Shown: positions 1 through 9,316, counted from the stretch's first letter. The stretch is DNA of 64,000 nucleotides from an uncultured Lachnospiraceae bacterium (GCA_910576815.1 CAJTKA010000018.1:7693-71692); one strand, 5' to 3'. The notes: generated by a model from the sequence alone, not told the origin. Made by a program: numbers and translations.

Positions 1-346
1 GGCAGATGCAGCTATTGACTTGGATAGTCAAAATTATTTGATGATCGGTACGCCGGAAGCTTACAGTAAACTTTGCGGCTTTTACGGGGAGGAGCAGGTG
101 CTGCCCGTCATGATCGAACTGGACGACGGCGTGCGCTTACAGCGGGCGCTTGACAGAGAAAAGGCGCAGGATCACCCGAAGTATGAGGAGATGTGCAGGA
201 GGTATCTAGCGGATAAGCAGGATTTTTCGGAGGAAAAACTTGCGCATTCGGGGATCGAGAGGACATTTTACAACGATAGTCTGGAACGCTGCATCGAGGA
301 GATCGTGGAGTATTTGCGGGGGAAATTGAATGAAAAATCATGCTGA
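1..346 (+). CDS. Guanylate kinase-like protein, 3' part only
   Basis: The frame is already open at the first complete codon (bases 2-4), so the N-terminal half, including the P-loop expected for this family, lies upstream of the window. What remains, about 114 residues, looks like the C-terminal part of a guanylate kinase-type nucleotide kinase: an IGTPEAYSKL segment, an arginine-rich lid-like helix and a closing helix after a YNDSLE segment. Guanylate kinase converts GMP and ATP to GDP and ADP. The assignment also rests on its place directly before yaaR and holB, a common order in Lachnospiraceae. A divergent paralogue of Gmk is possible. Confidence 0.6.
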   Translation, partial: ADAAIDLDSQNYLMIGTPEAYSKLCGFYGEEQVLPVMIELDDGVRLQRALDREKAQDHPKYEEMCRRYLADKQDFSEEKLAHSGIERTFYNDSLERCIEEIVEYLRGKLNEKSC

Positions 347-369
347 AGCAGTGATTTCTCATCGCGGGG

Positions 370-389
370 CATCGCAAGTTGCTGCGATG
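370..389. other. Small perfect hairpin between gmk-like gene and yaaR
   Basis: CATCGCA (370-376) and TGCGATG (383-389) form a 7-bp perfect stem with a 6-nt loop, directly before the ribosome site of yaaR. There is no T-run, so it is not a typical terminator. It may be an mRNA-processing or small repeat hairpin. Confidence 0.4.
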
Positions 390-403
390 TCAGGGAGGTT
401 ATA

Positions 404-844
404 GTGGATATTAAGGTAAATCAGGTGCAGCAGGCGCCGCAGATCGAGCAGCCGGTGCAGCCACAGGAGACGGATGGCAATTTCAAATTTACGCTTGTCA
501 GCAGGATCGAGGAGCAGGATCTGCAAAATGCCCTCGCGGGGATGATGGAGGAGATCACCAGACAGGGAGATAAGCTGGCCAAGCACCGCGATATCAAGGA
601 TATGAAGCGCTACCGTGCGCTGGTGAAGGACTTTCTGAATGAAATCGTCAACCGCTCTCACGCCTTTGCCAGAGAGAACTTTCTGGACAGGAGGGGACGC
701 CATCGGGTGTACGGAATCATCCGCCTGATCGATAAGAATCTGGATGAGCTGGCGCAGGAATTGGTTAAGGATGAGCAGGATAACCTGTCGATCTTGGAAA
801 AAATCGGGGAGATCAGAGGGCTTTTGTTGGATATCTTTACTTAA
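404..844 (+). CDS. yaaR: YaaR family protein (DUF327)
   Basis: A 146-residue cytoplasmic protein of the YaaR/DUF327 family, which has no established biochemical role. It begins with a hydrophilic Gln/Pro-rich tail of about 25 residues and continues as an all-helical domain; the stretch RGRHRVYGIIRLIDKNLDEL is typical of the family. The start is GTG at 404, preceded by a ribosome site CAGGGAGG at 391-398; no ATG fits better. It sits directly upstream of holB (14 bp gap), the order also seen in Bacillus-type genomes (yaaR-holB-yaaT), which supports the name more than the sequence alone does. Confidence 0.85.
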   Translation: MDIKVNQVQQAPQIEQPVQPQETDGNFKFTLVSRIEEQDLQNALAGMMEEITRQGDKLAKHRDIKDMKRYRALVKDFLNEIVNRSHAFARENFLDRRGRHRVYGIIRLIDKNLDELAQELVKDEQDNLSILEKIGEIRGLLLDIFT

Positions 845-857
845 GGAGTTAATACAA

Positions 858-1847
858 ATGGCAAAATTTTCGGACATTGTCGGACAGGAAGAATTAAAAC
901 AGCATTTGCAGAAGGCGATCGAGACGGACAAGGTGTCTCATGCCTATATCATCAATGGAGAACGCAATGCGGGGAAAGAGTTTATCGCCCGTCTTTTTGC
1001 CATGACCTTACAGTGCGAGCAAGGCGGCACAGACCCTTGTGGGGAATGCCATTCCTGCAAGCAGGCGGCAAGCCGCAATCATCCCGACATTATCTATGTC
1101 AGCCATGAGAAGCCAAACACCATCGGCGTGGAGGATATCAGAGAGCAGATCAACAATGATATCGGAATCAAGCCCTACAGCGGTCCGCGTAAGATTTATA
1201 TTATGAATGAAGGCGAAAAGATGACGCCTCAGGCGCAGAACGCGCTTTTAAAGACGCTTGAGGAGCCGCCTGCCTACGCGGTGATTATGATCCTTACTTC
1301 CAACGTAGAGGAGCTTTTGCCGACGATCATCAGCCGTTGTGTGGTTTTAAACATGAAGCCGGTTTCCGATGCGCAGGTAAAGAAATTCCTGATGGAAGAA
1401 CTTGCCATTCCTGATTACAAGGCCAATATCTGCGTGGCTTTTGCCAGAGGAAATGTGGGAAAAGCAAAGCATCTGGCAGGCAGCGAGGAATTTGAGAAGG
1501 TCAAGGATGAAGCCATATCGTTAGTGAAATACATCAACGATATGGAGATCAACGAGATTGTAAAAGCAATCAAAAAGATAACGGAATACAATCTGGATAT
1601 CAATGATTATTTGGATATTTTAACGGTGTGGTATCGGGATGTGCTCCTGTACAAGGCGACTAAGGATATGAACAGTCTGGTTTTCCGCCAGGAGATTCAG
1701 CAGATCAGAAAGGTGGGAGACAGAAGTACTTATGAGGGGATCGAGACCATAGTAAATGCGCTTCAGCAGGCGAAAAGGCGGCTGGAAGCCAATGTGAATT
1801 TTGACTTGACGATGGAGCTGCTGCTCCTGACGATCAAGGAAAACTAA
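858..1847 (+). CDS. holB: DNA polymerase III, delta' subunit
   Basis: A 329-residue clamp-loader subunit. With delta and the tau/gamma ATPases it loads the beta clamp for replication. The N-terminal AAA+ domain has a degenerate P-loop (NGERNAGKEF), a four-cysteine zinc module ending CGECHSC, the segment EKMTPQAQNALLKTLEEPP and an SRC sensor segment (TIISRC). The ATG at 858 has an AAGGAG site at 843-848; the frame stays open upstream into yaaR, but that extension is just shadow coding. The gene belongs to a run yaaR-holB-ricT-trmN6 with short gaps, probably co-transcribed. Confidence 0.95.
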   Translation: MAKFSDIVGQEELKQHLQKAIETDKVSHAYIINGERNAGKEFIARLFAMTLQCEQGGTDPCGECHSCKQAASRNHPDIIYVSHEKPNTIGVEDIREQINNDIGIKPYSGPRKIYIMNEGEKMTPQAQNALLKTLEEPPAYAVIMILTSNVEELLPTIISRCVVLNMKPVSDAQVKKFLMEELAIPDYKANICVAFARGNVGKAKHLAGSEEFEKVKDEAISLVKYINDMEINEIVKAIKKITEYNLDINDYLDILTVWYRDVLLYKATKDMNSLVFRQEIQQIRKVGDRSTYEGIETIVNALQQAKRRLEANVNFDLTMELLLLTIKEN

Positions 1848-1867
1848 TTTTTGGAGGAAAATTTATT

Positions 1868-2884
1868 TTGGAAAAAGTGATAGGCGTGCGGTTTCGGACC
1901 GCCGGTAAGGTATATTTTTTTGATCCGGGAAATTTTGAGATCAAAAAGAACGATCATGTGATCGTGGAGACAGCCAGGGGAATCGAGTATGGCACGGTGG
2001 TAAGTCCTCCCGCTGAAGTGGAGGATGAAAAAGTGGTGCAGCCGCTAAAGGCGGTTCTTCGGATTGCAAATCAGAAGGATGATGAGCAGGAGGCCGCGAA
2101 CAAGCAAAAGGAGAAGGAAGCATTCAAGATATGCTTGGAAAAGATCAGAGAACATGGGCTGCAGATGAAACTAATCGACGCGGAATATACGTTTGATAAC
2201 AACAAGGTGCTCTTTTATTTTACGGCGGACGGCCGTATTGATTTCAGAGAGCTGGTGAAGGATCTGGCATCAGTCTTTAAAACGAGGATCGAGCTGCGTC
2301 AGATCGGGGTGCGGGATGAGACGAAGATTCTCGGAGGCATTGGGATCTGCGGCAGACCGCTTTGCTGCCATACGCATCTTTCGGAGTTTGCGCCCGTATC
2401 CATCAAGATGGCAAAGGAACAGAACCTTTCCCTGAATCCCACCAAGATATCAGGCGTCTGCGGCAGACTGATGTGCTGCTTAAAGAACGAGGAGGAGACC
2501 TACGAGGAGCTGAACAGAAAGCTTCCCAGTGTAGGCGATTTCGTGACCACGGATGACGGCTTAAAGGGAGAAGTGCAGAGCGTCAACGTGTTGCGGCAGA
2601 TGGTCAAGGTTATAGTGGATGTGGGCGATGAAAAGGAGATTCAGGAATACCCTGCGGATCAGCTTCACTTTAAAAAGAGGCACGGCAAAAAGAATAAGGC
2701 GGAGAATGAAGACGCTGAACTGAAAGAACTGGAAAACCTGGAGAAGCAGGATGGAGAAGGAGAGAAAGAGCAGCATTCCGAGAGAAAGAAAGAGCATTCC
2801 GAACGTTCCGAAGGAAAAAACAGAGGGCGTTTTGAAGGAAAAGGCAGACAGCGAAATCGTTCTGAAAGAAAACGAGAGAATTGA
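1868..2884 (+). CDS. ricT: RicT/YaaT, PSP1-domain regulator
   Basis: A 338-residue PSP1-domain protein. In Bacillus subtilis RicT (YaaT) joins RicA and RicF in an iron-sulfur complex that acts with RNase Y on mRNA maturation and affects sporulation, competence and biofilm formation. The family cysteines are visible in CGRPLCC and CGRLMCC. The last 70 or so residues are a highly charged Glu/Lys/Arg tail, which is variable in the family. The start is TTG at 1868 with GGAGGAAA about 8 bases upstream. The 3' end overlaps the likely start of trmN6 by about 50 bases, which suggests translational coupling. Confidence 0.9.
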   Translation: MEKVIGVRFRTAGKVYFFDPGNFEIKKNDHVIVETARGIEYGTVVSPPAEVEDEKVVQPLKAVLRIANQKDDEQEAANKQKEKEAFKICLEKIREHGLQMKLIDAEYTFDNNKVLFYFTADGRIDFRELVKDLASVFKTRIELRQIGVRDETKILGGIGICGRPLCCHTHLSEFAPVSIKMAKEQNLSLNPTKISGVCGRLMCCLKNEEETYEELNRKLPSVGDFVTTDDGLKGEVQSVNVLRQMVKVIVDVGDEKEIQEYPADQLHFKKRHGKKNKAENEDAELKELENLEKQDGEGEKEQHSERKKEHSERSEGKNRGRFEGKGRQRNRSERKREN

Positions 2885-3587
2885 CGACTTGCAGAGAAAC
2901 GGGTATCGCATCATTCAGGATTCGAAGCGTTTTTGTTTCGGGATGGATGCGGTGCTCCTCTCAGGGTTTGCACAGGTAAAGGACGGGGCGCGAGTTTTGG
3001 ATCTTGGAACCGGTACAGGCATTATCCCGCTGCTTTTGGCGGCAAAAACAGGGGCGGCGCATCTGACGGGCTTAGAGATCCAAAAGGACAGCGCGGATAT
3101 GGCAAAGCGCAGCGTCTGGCTAAACGGTCTGGAAGAAAGAATCGACATTGTGACAGGAGATATCAAAGAGGCAGGGGAGCTGTTTGCCGCTGCCTCTTTT
3201 GACGTTATCACCTGCAATCCTCCGTACATGATTGGACAGCACGGCCTGAAAAATCCTGCGGATGCCAAAGCCATTGCCAGACATGAGATCCTCTGCACGT
3301 TGGAAGATGTGATCATGCAGACGGAGAGGCTGCTAAAGCCCGGCGGGAAATTTTTTTTGGTACACAGGCCTTTTCGGCTGGCGGAAATCATGACTACGCT
3401 TGAGAATCATCATCTTGAGCCGAAGCGGATGCGGCTGGTCTATCCCTTTGTAGATAAGGAGCCGAATATGGTGCTTTTGGAGGCGGTCAGAGGGGGCAGA
3501 GCGCGGATGACGGTGGAAAAGCCCCTGATCGTGTACAGCGAACCGGGGGTATATATGCCCGAGATTTATGAGGTGTACGGATATTAA
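2832..3587 (+). CDS. trmN6: tRNA1(Val) (adenine(37)-N6)-methyltransferase-type SAM enzyme
   Basis: A class I SAM-dependent methyltransferase of the TrmN6/YfiC (YabB) family. It shows the SAM-binding motif LDLGTGTGIIPLLLA and the NPPY catalytic motif (CNPPYMI) typical of N6-adenine methyltransferases. The characteristic N-terminal segment ERIDDLQRNGYRIIQ is present. I place the start at TTG 2832, giving 251 residues, the usual family length. A longer frame opens at 2751, but that part lies over the ricT tail and is lysine-rich read-through. A different nearby start is possible. It follows ricT with overlap. Confidence 0.85.
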   Translation: MKEKADSEIVLKENERIDDLQRNGYRIIQDSKRFCFGMDAVLLSGFAQVKDGARVLDLGTGTGIIPLLLAAKTGAAHLTGLEIQKDSADMAKRSVWLNGLEERIDIVTGDIKEAGELFAAASFDVITCNPPYMIGQHGLKNPADAKAIARHEILCTLEDVIMQTERLLKPGGKFFLVHRPFRLAEIMTTLENHHLEPKRMRLVYPFVDKEPNMVLLEAVRGGRARMTVEKPLIVYSEPGVYMPEIYEVYGY

Positions 3588-3700
3588 ACCATCTGTCCGC
3601 TGCGATGAAAGTGGAGATTGTTGGTAGTATGATATGGTTGTTTGGAGCATTTGCGGTCAGAGGATGGCAGTTAGGGATACGAGGGAAGAAGGTTCAGGCG

Positions 3701-5140
3701 GTGTATGGATTTGGCATAAGCAAGCATGGGGATCGAAATAACCGCATCAGGAAATGGCTGTGCAGGAGCCTTGTCTTAGTCGCCATTGGCATAATGAATG
3801 TTGGCTGCGGCGATACTGCACAGGAAACCATGACGGACATATCGGCTGAGACGGAAACGTCGCAGGAAGCCCTGAATGACAGATCAGTCGAAATGGAATC
3901 ATCGCAGGAAAACCTGTCGGGCAATACGGCGGATGCGGCACGGAAAGACGGGGCGGATATGTCGGATGAGACAGCTAAGGGCGGGAAAGGACAATCGCCG
4001 CAGAACGGCATCTCTGAAAATGAGGTGGCGGGTGCGGAAGCCGAAGATACAGAAGCCGGTAACGAGGAGCAGATACCGCGCCCGCAGCCTGTAAAAGTCA
4101 AGGGGATCTATGTCAGCGGCCCGGTTGCGGGAATCGACAAAATGGACGAACTGATCGACCTGGTGGACAGAACAGAGTTAAACGCCATGGTGATCGACGT
4201 CAAGAATGACGAGGGAAAAGTAACTTACAAAATGCAGTCCCCGCAGGTGCAGGAATTGGAGACATCGATTCGTTATATCCCTGACATCGACGCGCTTGTG
4301 GAAAAATGCAAGGCAAAAAATATTTATCTGATTGCCAGGATCGTAGCTTTTCGCGATCCCTATCTGGCGGAAAAGAAGCCTGAATGGGCGTTACAGACAA
4401 AGGATGGAGAGATTTTCCGTGATCAAAACGGGATGGCGTGGATCAACCCGTATGAGCGGGAGGTTTGGGATTATCTGGTAGAGATTGCTTCGCAGGCTGC
4501 GGCGGATGGCTTTGACGAAGCGCAGTTTGACTACATTCGATTTTCAACCGATGTAGGAGAAGATGAAGTGGACTACGGGCCGCAGGCGGCCGAAACGGAT
4601 AAGGTGGAGATCATTACCCAATTTACGGATTATCTGTATGAGAAGCTGGCGCCTAAGGGCGTATATGTGGCGGCGGACGTATTTGGTACGGTGATCGATA
4701 ATCAGACGGACCAAAAGATCGTGGGACAGGAGTATGCCGCGATGGCACAGCGTCTGGATTATATCTGTCCGATGGTGTATCCGTCTCATTATTATAATGG
4801 AGCATACGGGATCGACGTGCCTGATGCGGATCCTTACGCAACGATTTATGCGGCAGCGTCTTCCTCCGCGCGAGAACTGGAAGCGGTGCCCGAAGAAAAG
4901 CGCGCCCATGTGCGCCTGTGGCTGCAGAGCTTTACGGCGGGCTGGATTCAGGGGCATATCAGTTACGGGCCGCAGCAGATTAGAGAGCAGATTCAGGGCG
5001 TTTACGATGCGGGCTACGAGGAGTGGATCCTTTGGAATGCGGCGGTCAATTATCAGCCTGATTCGCTGCTTGGCGCGGATGCGGAAGCCGAGGCGGATAC
5101 GCAGGCGGGAACAGATGCCGAAGCAGCAGATACGGAATAA
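3701..5140 (+). CDS. Lipoprotein with DUF4015 putative glycoside hydrolase domain
   Basis: The gene encodes a secreted, lipid-anchored protein. From the GTG at 3701 (site GGGAAGAAGG upstream) the protein has a basic n-region, a hydrophobic h-region and a lipobox-like NVGC, then an acidic Ser/Thr/Glu linker of about 80 residues and a TIM-barrel domain of the DUF4015 (PF13200) putative glycoside hydrolase family: GIYVSGPVAG, AMVIDVKNDEG, FDEAQFDYIRF, YICPMVYPSHY. The substrate is unknown; cell-envelope polysaccharide is a guess. The frame is open from ATG 3605, but that start lacks a ribosome site and would give an oddly long n-region. It lies between trmN6 and rsmI, 11 bp before rsmI. Confidence 0.75.
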   Translation: MYGFGISKHGDRNNRIRKWLCRSLVLVAIGIMNVGCGDTAQETMTDISAETETSQEALNDRSVEMESSQENLSGNTADAARKDGADMSDETAKGGKGQSPQNGISENEVAGAEAEDTEAGNEEQIPRPQPVKVKGIYVSGPVAGIDKMDELIDLVDRTELNAMVIDVKNDEGKVTYKMQSPQVQELETSIRYIPDIDALVEKCKAKNIYLIARIVAFRDPYLAEKKPEWALQTKDGEIFRDQNGMAWINPYEREVWDYLVEIASQAAADGFDEAQFDYIRFSTDVGEDEVDYGPQAAETDKVEIITQFTDYLYEKLAPKGVYVAADVFGTVIDNQTDQKIVGQEYAAMAQRLDYICPMVYPSHYYNGAYGIDVPDADPYATIYAAASSSARELEAVPEEKRAHVRLWLQSFTAGWIQGHISYGPQQIREQIQGVYDAGYEEWILWNAAVNYQPDSLLGADAEAEADTQAGTDAEAADTE

Positions 5141-5151
5141 GGAGAAAATGA

Positions 5152-6006
5152 ATGTCGGGAATGTTATATTTGTGTGCAACGCCTATCGGTAATCTGGGAG
5201 ACATGACGCCGCGTGTGCAGCAGACGCTGGAGAGCGTCGATCTGATTGCCGCCGAGGACACGCGCAACAGCCTAAAGCTCCTTACCCATTTTGGGATCAG
5301 GACTGCGATGACAAGCTATCACGAATATAATAAGGTGGAAAAAGCGGACTACTTGGTGGAGCAGCTGCGCGAGGGAAAGGATGTGGCGCTGATCACGGAC
5401 GCGGGAACGCCTGCAATCTCCGATCCGGGCGAAGTTTTGGTTGCGAAGTGCCAGGAGGCGGGGATTCCCGTGACTTCTCTGCCGGGTCCTGTTGCCTGTA
5501 TCACGGCCCTGACGCTTTCGGGACTTTCCACCAGACGATTTTGCTTCGAGGGTTTTCTGCCTGCTGACAAAAAGGAAAAGCAGGAGGTGTTTGCAGAGCT
5601 TACGGAGGAGTCACGAACGATCATCCTTTATGAGGCGCCCCATCATCTTTTGCGGACACTGAAAGAGTTATATGAAGCGCTGGGCGACCGCAGGATCACC
5701 CTTTGCAGGGAATTGACAAAGAAGTTTGAGACGGTGCTTCCTACGACCTTACAGGAGGCTGCCTCCCGCTACGAGAGCGAGGAGCCGCGCGGGGAGTATG
5801 TGCTGGTGGTGGAGGGGAAAAGCCTGCGACAGAAAAAGGAGGAGCGGCAGGCGGCTTGGCAGAGCATGAGTATCGAGGAGCATATGGCGTTTTATCAAAA
5901 GGATGGCATGGACGAAAAGGCGGCCATGAAGCAGGTGGCGAAGGATCGCGGTGTGCCTAAGAGGGAGATTTACGCTGCCGTTCATGGGGCCCATAAGACG
6001 AACTAG
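5152..6006 (+). CDS. rsmI: 16S rRNA (cytidine(1402)-2'-O)-methyltransferase
   Basis: A 284-residue RsmI of the tetrapyrrole methylase fold. It methylates the ribose of C1402 in the 16S rRNA decoding centre. Signature segments are LYLCATPIGNLGDMT at the N-terminus, AEDTRNSLKLL, ITDAGTPAISDPG and LPGPVACITALTLSGL, all strongly conserved. The ATG at 5152 has an AAGGAGAA site. It closes the housekeeping run on the plus strand. The next gene converges on it, and base composition drops sharply directly after its stop. Confidence 0.96.
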   Translation: MSGMLYLCATPIGNLGDMTPRVQQTLESVDLIAAEDTRNSLKLLTHFGIRTAMTSYHEYNKVEKADYLVEQLREGKDVALITDAGTPAISDPGEVLVAKCQEAGIPVTSLPGPVACITALTLSGLSTRRFCFEGFLPADKKEKQEVFAELTEESRTIILYEAPHHLLRTLKELYEALGDRRITLCRELTKKFETVLPTTLQEAASRYESEEPRGEYVLVVEGKSLRQKKEERQAAWQSMSIEEHMAFYQKDGMDEKAAMKQVAKDRGVPKREIYAAVHGAHKTN

Positions 6007-6024
6007 GTGCTATTGATTGTAATT

Positions 6025-8223
6025 CTATTTAAATAGTTGATGATATTTTGTCCCTGCTGATTGCAGCATAAAATAACTACCTTTTTCAATAATTCTGCCA
6101 TTTTCCATTATATATATAACATCACAGTCCTTAATGATATCTTCTTTATGAGAGATGATTAGGCATAGTATATTTTTTAACTGGAATATTGCTTTTTTAA
6201 TATCTTCTTCACTTTCTCTGTCTAAATTGCACGTTGCCTCATCAAAAATTACGACTTCCGGATTTCTTACCAAAGCTCTCGCGATTGCTATCCGCTGCCT
6301 TTGACCGCTTGATAAGTTCATGCCGTTTTCTTCTAAGACAGTATCAATTCCAAAAGGTAATTTTTGCGCAAATTCATTGATGCCGCACAATTCACATATT
6401 GCATGAATCTCATCATCGTTTATGCTGCTGCATCCCAGTACAATATTATTGTATATCGTATCAGATAAAAGGAACGTTTCCTGATTGATATAAGCAATTT
6501 TTTCTCTTATGTCATTTAAAGAAAACTTCCCAATTGGCTGTCCATTTATAAAAATATTACTTCCGGTATTGTAAAACTGCAAAAGTAGTTTCACAGCGGT
6601 GGATTTACCGCATCCACTTTTACCAACTAAAGCAATCTTTTCTCCTTTATGGGCTTTTAAGGAAAATCCATCTAATATTTTATTTGCTCCATCATATGAA
6701 AATATAGTTTCTTTATATTCTACCATGTCTATATGATCTAAGACACAGGATTTATCCATTTGTTCATCTTCTGCCTTAGAACTTAGAATGTCATTTAATC
6801 TTTCAACAGAAACCATTGCTCTCTGGATAATAGGCTGCAATTCTACTAAATTTTTTACCGGAGTTACAAAATAACCTAATAAAAGATAGAATGTTACAAG
6901 TCCCCCTATTGTTATTGTCCCGGCAGCTACTTCATGAAATCCAATCCATATCAATGAGGTGGTTCCTACCGAATTGATTAATGCAATAAAAGCATCTTCA
7001 GATGCAAAAAATAAATTGCCTCGGAAGATATTATTCACTAAGCTATTAAATTTTTCTTTAAAATTTCTTATCACAATTTCAGTAGCGTTATTGCCTTTTA
7101 TTGTTTCTATACCGTCAATGCTTTCTTTAAAAAATGACTGTACCTTCGCATTATCTTCCATTATTGTATGATTTATTTTAAAAATATGATTTCGATAAAG
7201 AAAAATGATTATTATATAAACAGCTACCATAATTAGTGAATATCGAAATAGAAAATTGCACTGTTCATACAATAGCCATCCGCCAAATATAACCATCGCC
7301 CCATCTAAAACAAGTGTAACCGTGACGCTGGATATTGCATTGCGTATTGCTGCAGTGTCAGAGAATCGGGATATATAATCACCCGTCATTCTGGAATTTA
7401 ATATTGATAGTGGAAGTTTTTGAAGATGTATATAATAATCAGTTACTATTTTAATATCAATTTTTTTCGATATCCAAGCTATGAGATAGCTTCTAATATA
7501 TAAAATCATACTTTGCAATATGTAAAGAATAATTACAGTAGCAAAAAATGTATTTGCATTCTCTTCTATATTTAAAAAAGCAACCAATGACTCCAAGGGA
7601 TTCTTATCAAATTCTTCTTCATGTACTGATTCATTATCAGCGGTAACACTGTGAATATATTCATCAATCACTGTTTGAAATAAATAGGTGCCGAGCAAAC
7701 CAATTAGTGATATCATTATTGATATTACTAATATTATAAACAATGCCTTGCAGTGTAGATTCATTATTCCTATATATTTTTTATAGCTGCCTTTATTTAG
7801 GTTGACTTTTTTAAAATCTTCTTTTTTTTCAAAAGAAAGTACATATCCTGACCATTGATTTTCAAACTCTATCTTACTCACTTTAATTCTTCCATGATCG
7901 GGATCAATTATAATAATTTTGTTTTTAGTAATTCGTTCAATAATAACAAAATGATTCGTTTTTAAATGTACAATTAAAGGAAGTTGAATTTCTTTTGTAC
8001 TAATAGCCTGCAGTAATTCTTCCATGCTGCCTTCTTTTGCATCACAATGTAAGCCTATTTTTTCACAAGCTTCTACAAGATTGAATATTGTTGTGCCATT
8101 TTTCCCGGAATACGTTATTTCTCTGGCTGTTTGAATTGGCATTTTATATCCATAGTAATAAGCGATCATGGCGAGACAAGCTGCGCCGCAATCTGTGCTA
8201 TCATGCTGTTTGATTATTTTCAT
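6025..8223 (-). CDS. Peptidase-containing ABC exporter (C39 bacteriocin processing/export)
   Basis: A 732-residue PCAT-type transporter that cleaves a double-glycine leader and exports the mature peptide. It has three parts in order: a C39 peptidase (Cys12 in DSTDCGAAC, His91 in TNHFVII, Asp107 in IIDPDHG); an ABC transmembrane domain of about six helices; and a nucleotide-binding domain with Walker A GKSGCGKST (about 534-542), signature LSSGQRQR, Walker B VVIFDEAT and the H-loop ISHKED. All catalytic residues are present. I chose ATG 8223 because it has an AGGAGA site and begins right at the peptidase (MKIIKQHD); a longer frame adds 17 residues. The gene is clearly more AT-rich than rsmI. 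Its probable substrate gene lies 71 bp upstream. Confidence 0.93.
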   Translation of the reverse strand: MKIIKQHDSTDCGAACLAMIAYYYGYKMPIQTAREITYSGKNGTTIFNLVEACEKIGLHCDAKEGSMEELLQAISTKEIQLPLIVHLKTNHFVIIERITKNKIIIIDPDHGRIKVSKIEFENQWSGYVLSFEKKEDFKKVNLNKGSYKKYIGIMNLHCKALFIILVISIMISLIGLLGTYLFQTVIDEYIHSVTADNESVHEEEFDKNPLESLVAFLNIEENANTFFATVIILYILQSMILYIRSYLIAWISKKIDIKIVTDYYIHLQKLPLSILNSRMTGDYISRFSDTAAIRNAISSVTVTLVLDGAMVIFGGWLLYEQCNFLFRYSLIMVAVYIIIIFLYRNHIFKINHTIMEDNAKVQSFFKESIDGIETIKGNNATEIVIRNFKEKFNSLVNNIFRGNLFFASEDAFIALINSVGTTSLIWIGFHEVAAGTITIGGLVTFYLLLGYFVTPVKNLVELQPIIQRAMVSVERLNDILSSKAEDEQMDKSCVLDHIDMVEYKETIFSYDGANKILDGFSLKAHKGEKIALVGKSGCGKSTAVKLLLQFYNTGSNIFINGQPIGKFSLNDIREKIAYINQETFLLSDTIYNNIVLGCSSINDDEIHAICELCGINEFAQKLPFGIDTVLEENGMNLSSGQRQRIAIARALVRNPEVVIFDEATCNLDRESEEDIKKAIFQLKNILCLIISHKEDIIKDCDVIYIMENGRIIEKGSYFMLQSAGTKYHQLFK

Positions 8224-8294
8224 GAAGCTCTCCTGTCTAATACATAACTTATAAGAAGCTATCCCCGCTATCATATTAAAAGTTTACTAAACTG

Positions 8295-8501
8295 TTACCG
8301 TCTTCTCAGATCATCGTAATGTACTTCGATTTCATGATTCCTTACGACGCCTTCACATAATACTTTTGCAGTGCTCCAGCTTAATCCACCATATTCGCCA
8401 GTATAGGTGGCTTTTTTTGAGAACGTACAAAAACGGCAATTTGCTATATATGTTCCGCCGCCTGTGATTTTTTTCATTTCGGTAGTACTCATTGATTTCA
8501 T
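8295..8501 (-). CDS. Double-glycine leader, bacteriocin-like precursor peptide
   Basis: A 68-residue peptide starting at ATG 8501 with a strong GGAGGA site (8509-8514), inside a longer frame. The leader MKSMSTTEMKKITGGG has the usual pattern of double-glycine leaders cut by C39 peptidases (hydrophobic positions and GG at 14-15, with a third Gly at 16). The core of about 52 residues starts TYIANCRFC, has Cys at 22, 25 and 49, an aromatic/Gly-rich centre (EYGGLSW) and a charged end DDLRRR. I do not recognise the core. It lies directly upstream of the exporter and behind a consensus promoter. A signalling peptide rather than a bacteriocin is possible. Confidence 0.8.
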   Translation of the reverse strand: MKSMSTTEMKKITGGGTYIANCRFCTFSKKATYTGEYGGLSWSTAKVLCEGVVRNHEIEVHYDDLRRR

Positions 8502-8573
8502 ATTTTTATCCTCCATATCATATATCTTTTTATATAGCGGGGTGCCCCTTCTGCCGAGAATTGGCCTAAACAA

Positions 8574-8602
8574 ATTATAGAGATTTGACTACAGGATGTC
8601 AA
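8574..8602 (-). promoter_or_regulatory. Consensus sigma-A promoter for the precursor/exporter unit
   Basis: Read on the minus strand: -35 TTGACA (8597-8602), 17-bp spacer, -10 TATAAT (8574-8579). This is a perfect match with ideal spacing. It points at the precursor gene 73 bp downstream. It overlaps the last bases of the upstream membrane-protein gene. Confidence 0.85.
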
Positions 8603-9213
8603 TAGTCTATATCCGGTTTTTTTCCTTCTATTTCCAGTGTAACAAGAAAAATAAGCAACCCTATTATTAAGAAGGAAAGACCTTTGTATAATATTTTTTT
8701 CTCGTTTTTCAAATCGACAATCTTAATTTGATAATAAGAAGATACTGATTTGTTAATCTTAGATTTATTTTCTGTCCCTAAGCATTTTGCAATCATTTCA
8801 TAATCTAATGGATAAGCTAATTTTTCAAATTTGCCAAATATATGGTAGCTTTCGTCACCATAGCTTGTTTTACTAAACTTTTTAATATATTTATCCGTAA
8901 CAACTAGTGGAACATAATAATTTGACTTTTCATTTATAGAAACGATATAGGTCTGTTTCGCAATATAACCAAACTCGGCACAATAAGGACCATATCCAGT
9001 CGAACCGTCAGGATTCGTATAATAGCTTCCTATCAGATTTTCCTTTGATATATCATATTCGATATATCGCCCCTTTTTTATTTCGAACTTATTGTAGGAT
9101 TCTTTGATATTTGCTAGATTGTATCTGATTATAATCCCCTGTATTGTAAAGATAGCGCCAATAATACAAAGGAAACAACCCAAAACGCTCATTTTTGAAA
9201 GTATGTACCGCAT
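8599..9213 (-). CDS. Two-helix membrane protein next to bacteriocin gene, unknown
   Basis: I do not recognise the family. From ATG 9213, which has an AAGGAGG site 4 bases upstream, the protein has 204 residues: a hydrophobic helix at about 6-27 (VLGCFLCIIGAIFTIQGII), an external or lumenal domain of about 140 residues rich in Tyr and Lys, and a second helix near 177-195 (FLIIGLLIFLVTL) with a short charged tail. Position between two bacteriocin-type promoters makes an immunity or accessory role plausible, but that is inference. The frame extends 17 codons further upstream; that part overlaps the decayed-leader region and has no better ribosome site. Confidence 0.65.
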   Translation of the reverse strand: MRYILSKMSVLGCFLCIIGAIFTIQGIIIRYNLANIKESYNKFEIKKGRYIEYDISKENLIGSYYTNPDGSTGYGPYCAEFGYIAKQTYIVSINEKSNYYVPLVVTDKYIKKFSKTSYGDESYHIFGKFEKLAYPLDYEMIAKCLGTENKSKINKSVSSYYQIKIVDLKNEKKILYKGLSFLIIGLLIFLVTLEIEGKKPDIDY

Positions 9214-9280
9214 TCTTCCTCCTTGTTTTTCAGCAACTCTATTCATCAAACCGTGCCCACACATAAGCCCTGGTATTTAC

Positions 9281-9316
9281 CTAATTGGAAAACTTTTCGG
9301 TATTCATTGACCTCAT
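9281..9316 (-). pseudogene. Decayed second bacteriocin leader
   Basis: Minus-strand ATG at 9314-9316 opens an 11-residue frame, MRSMNTEKFSN, then stops. It aligns with the leader of the intact precursor (MKSMSTTEMKK), and the sequence upstream matches the intact copy's leader region, but the ribosome site has become weak and the frame closes before any double glycine. I read this as the remnant of a duplicated precursor gene that kept its promoter. Confidence 0.5.

Noticed and set aside
2751..2831. Longer trmN6 start at 2751
   Set aside because: The extension is Lys/Glu-rich read-through of the ricT tail in another frame; family members begin near the KENERIDDLQ segment.
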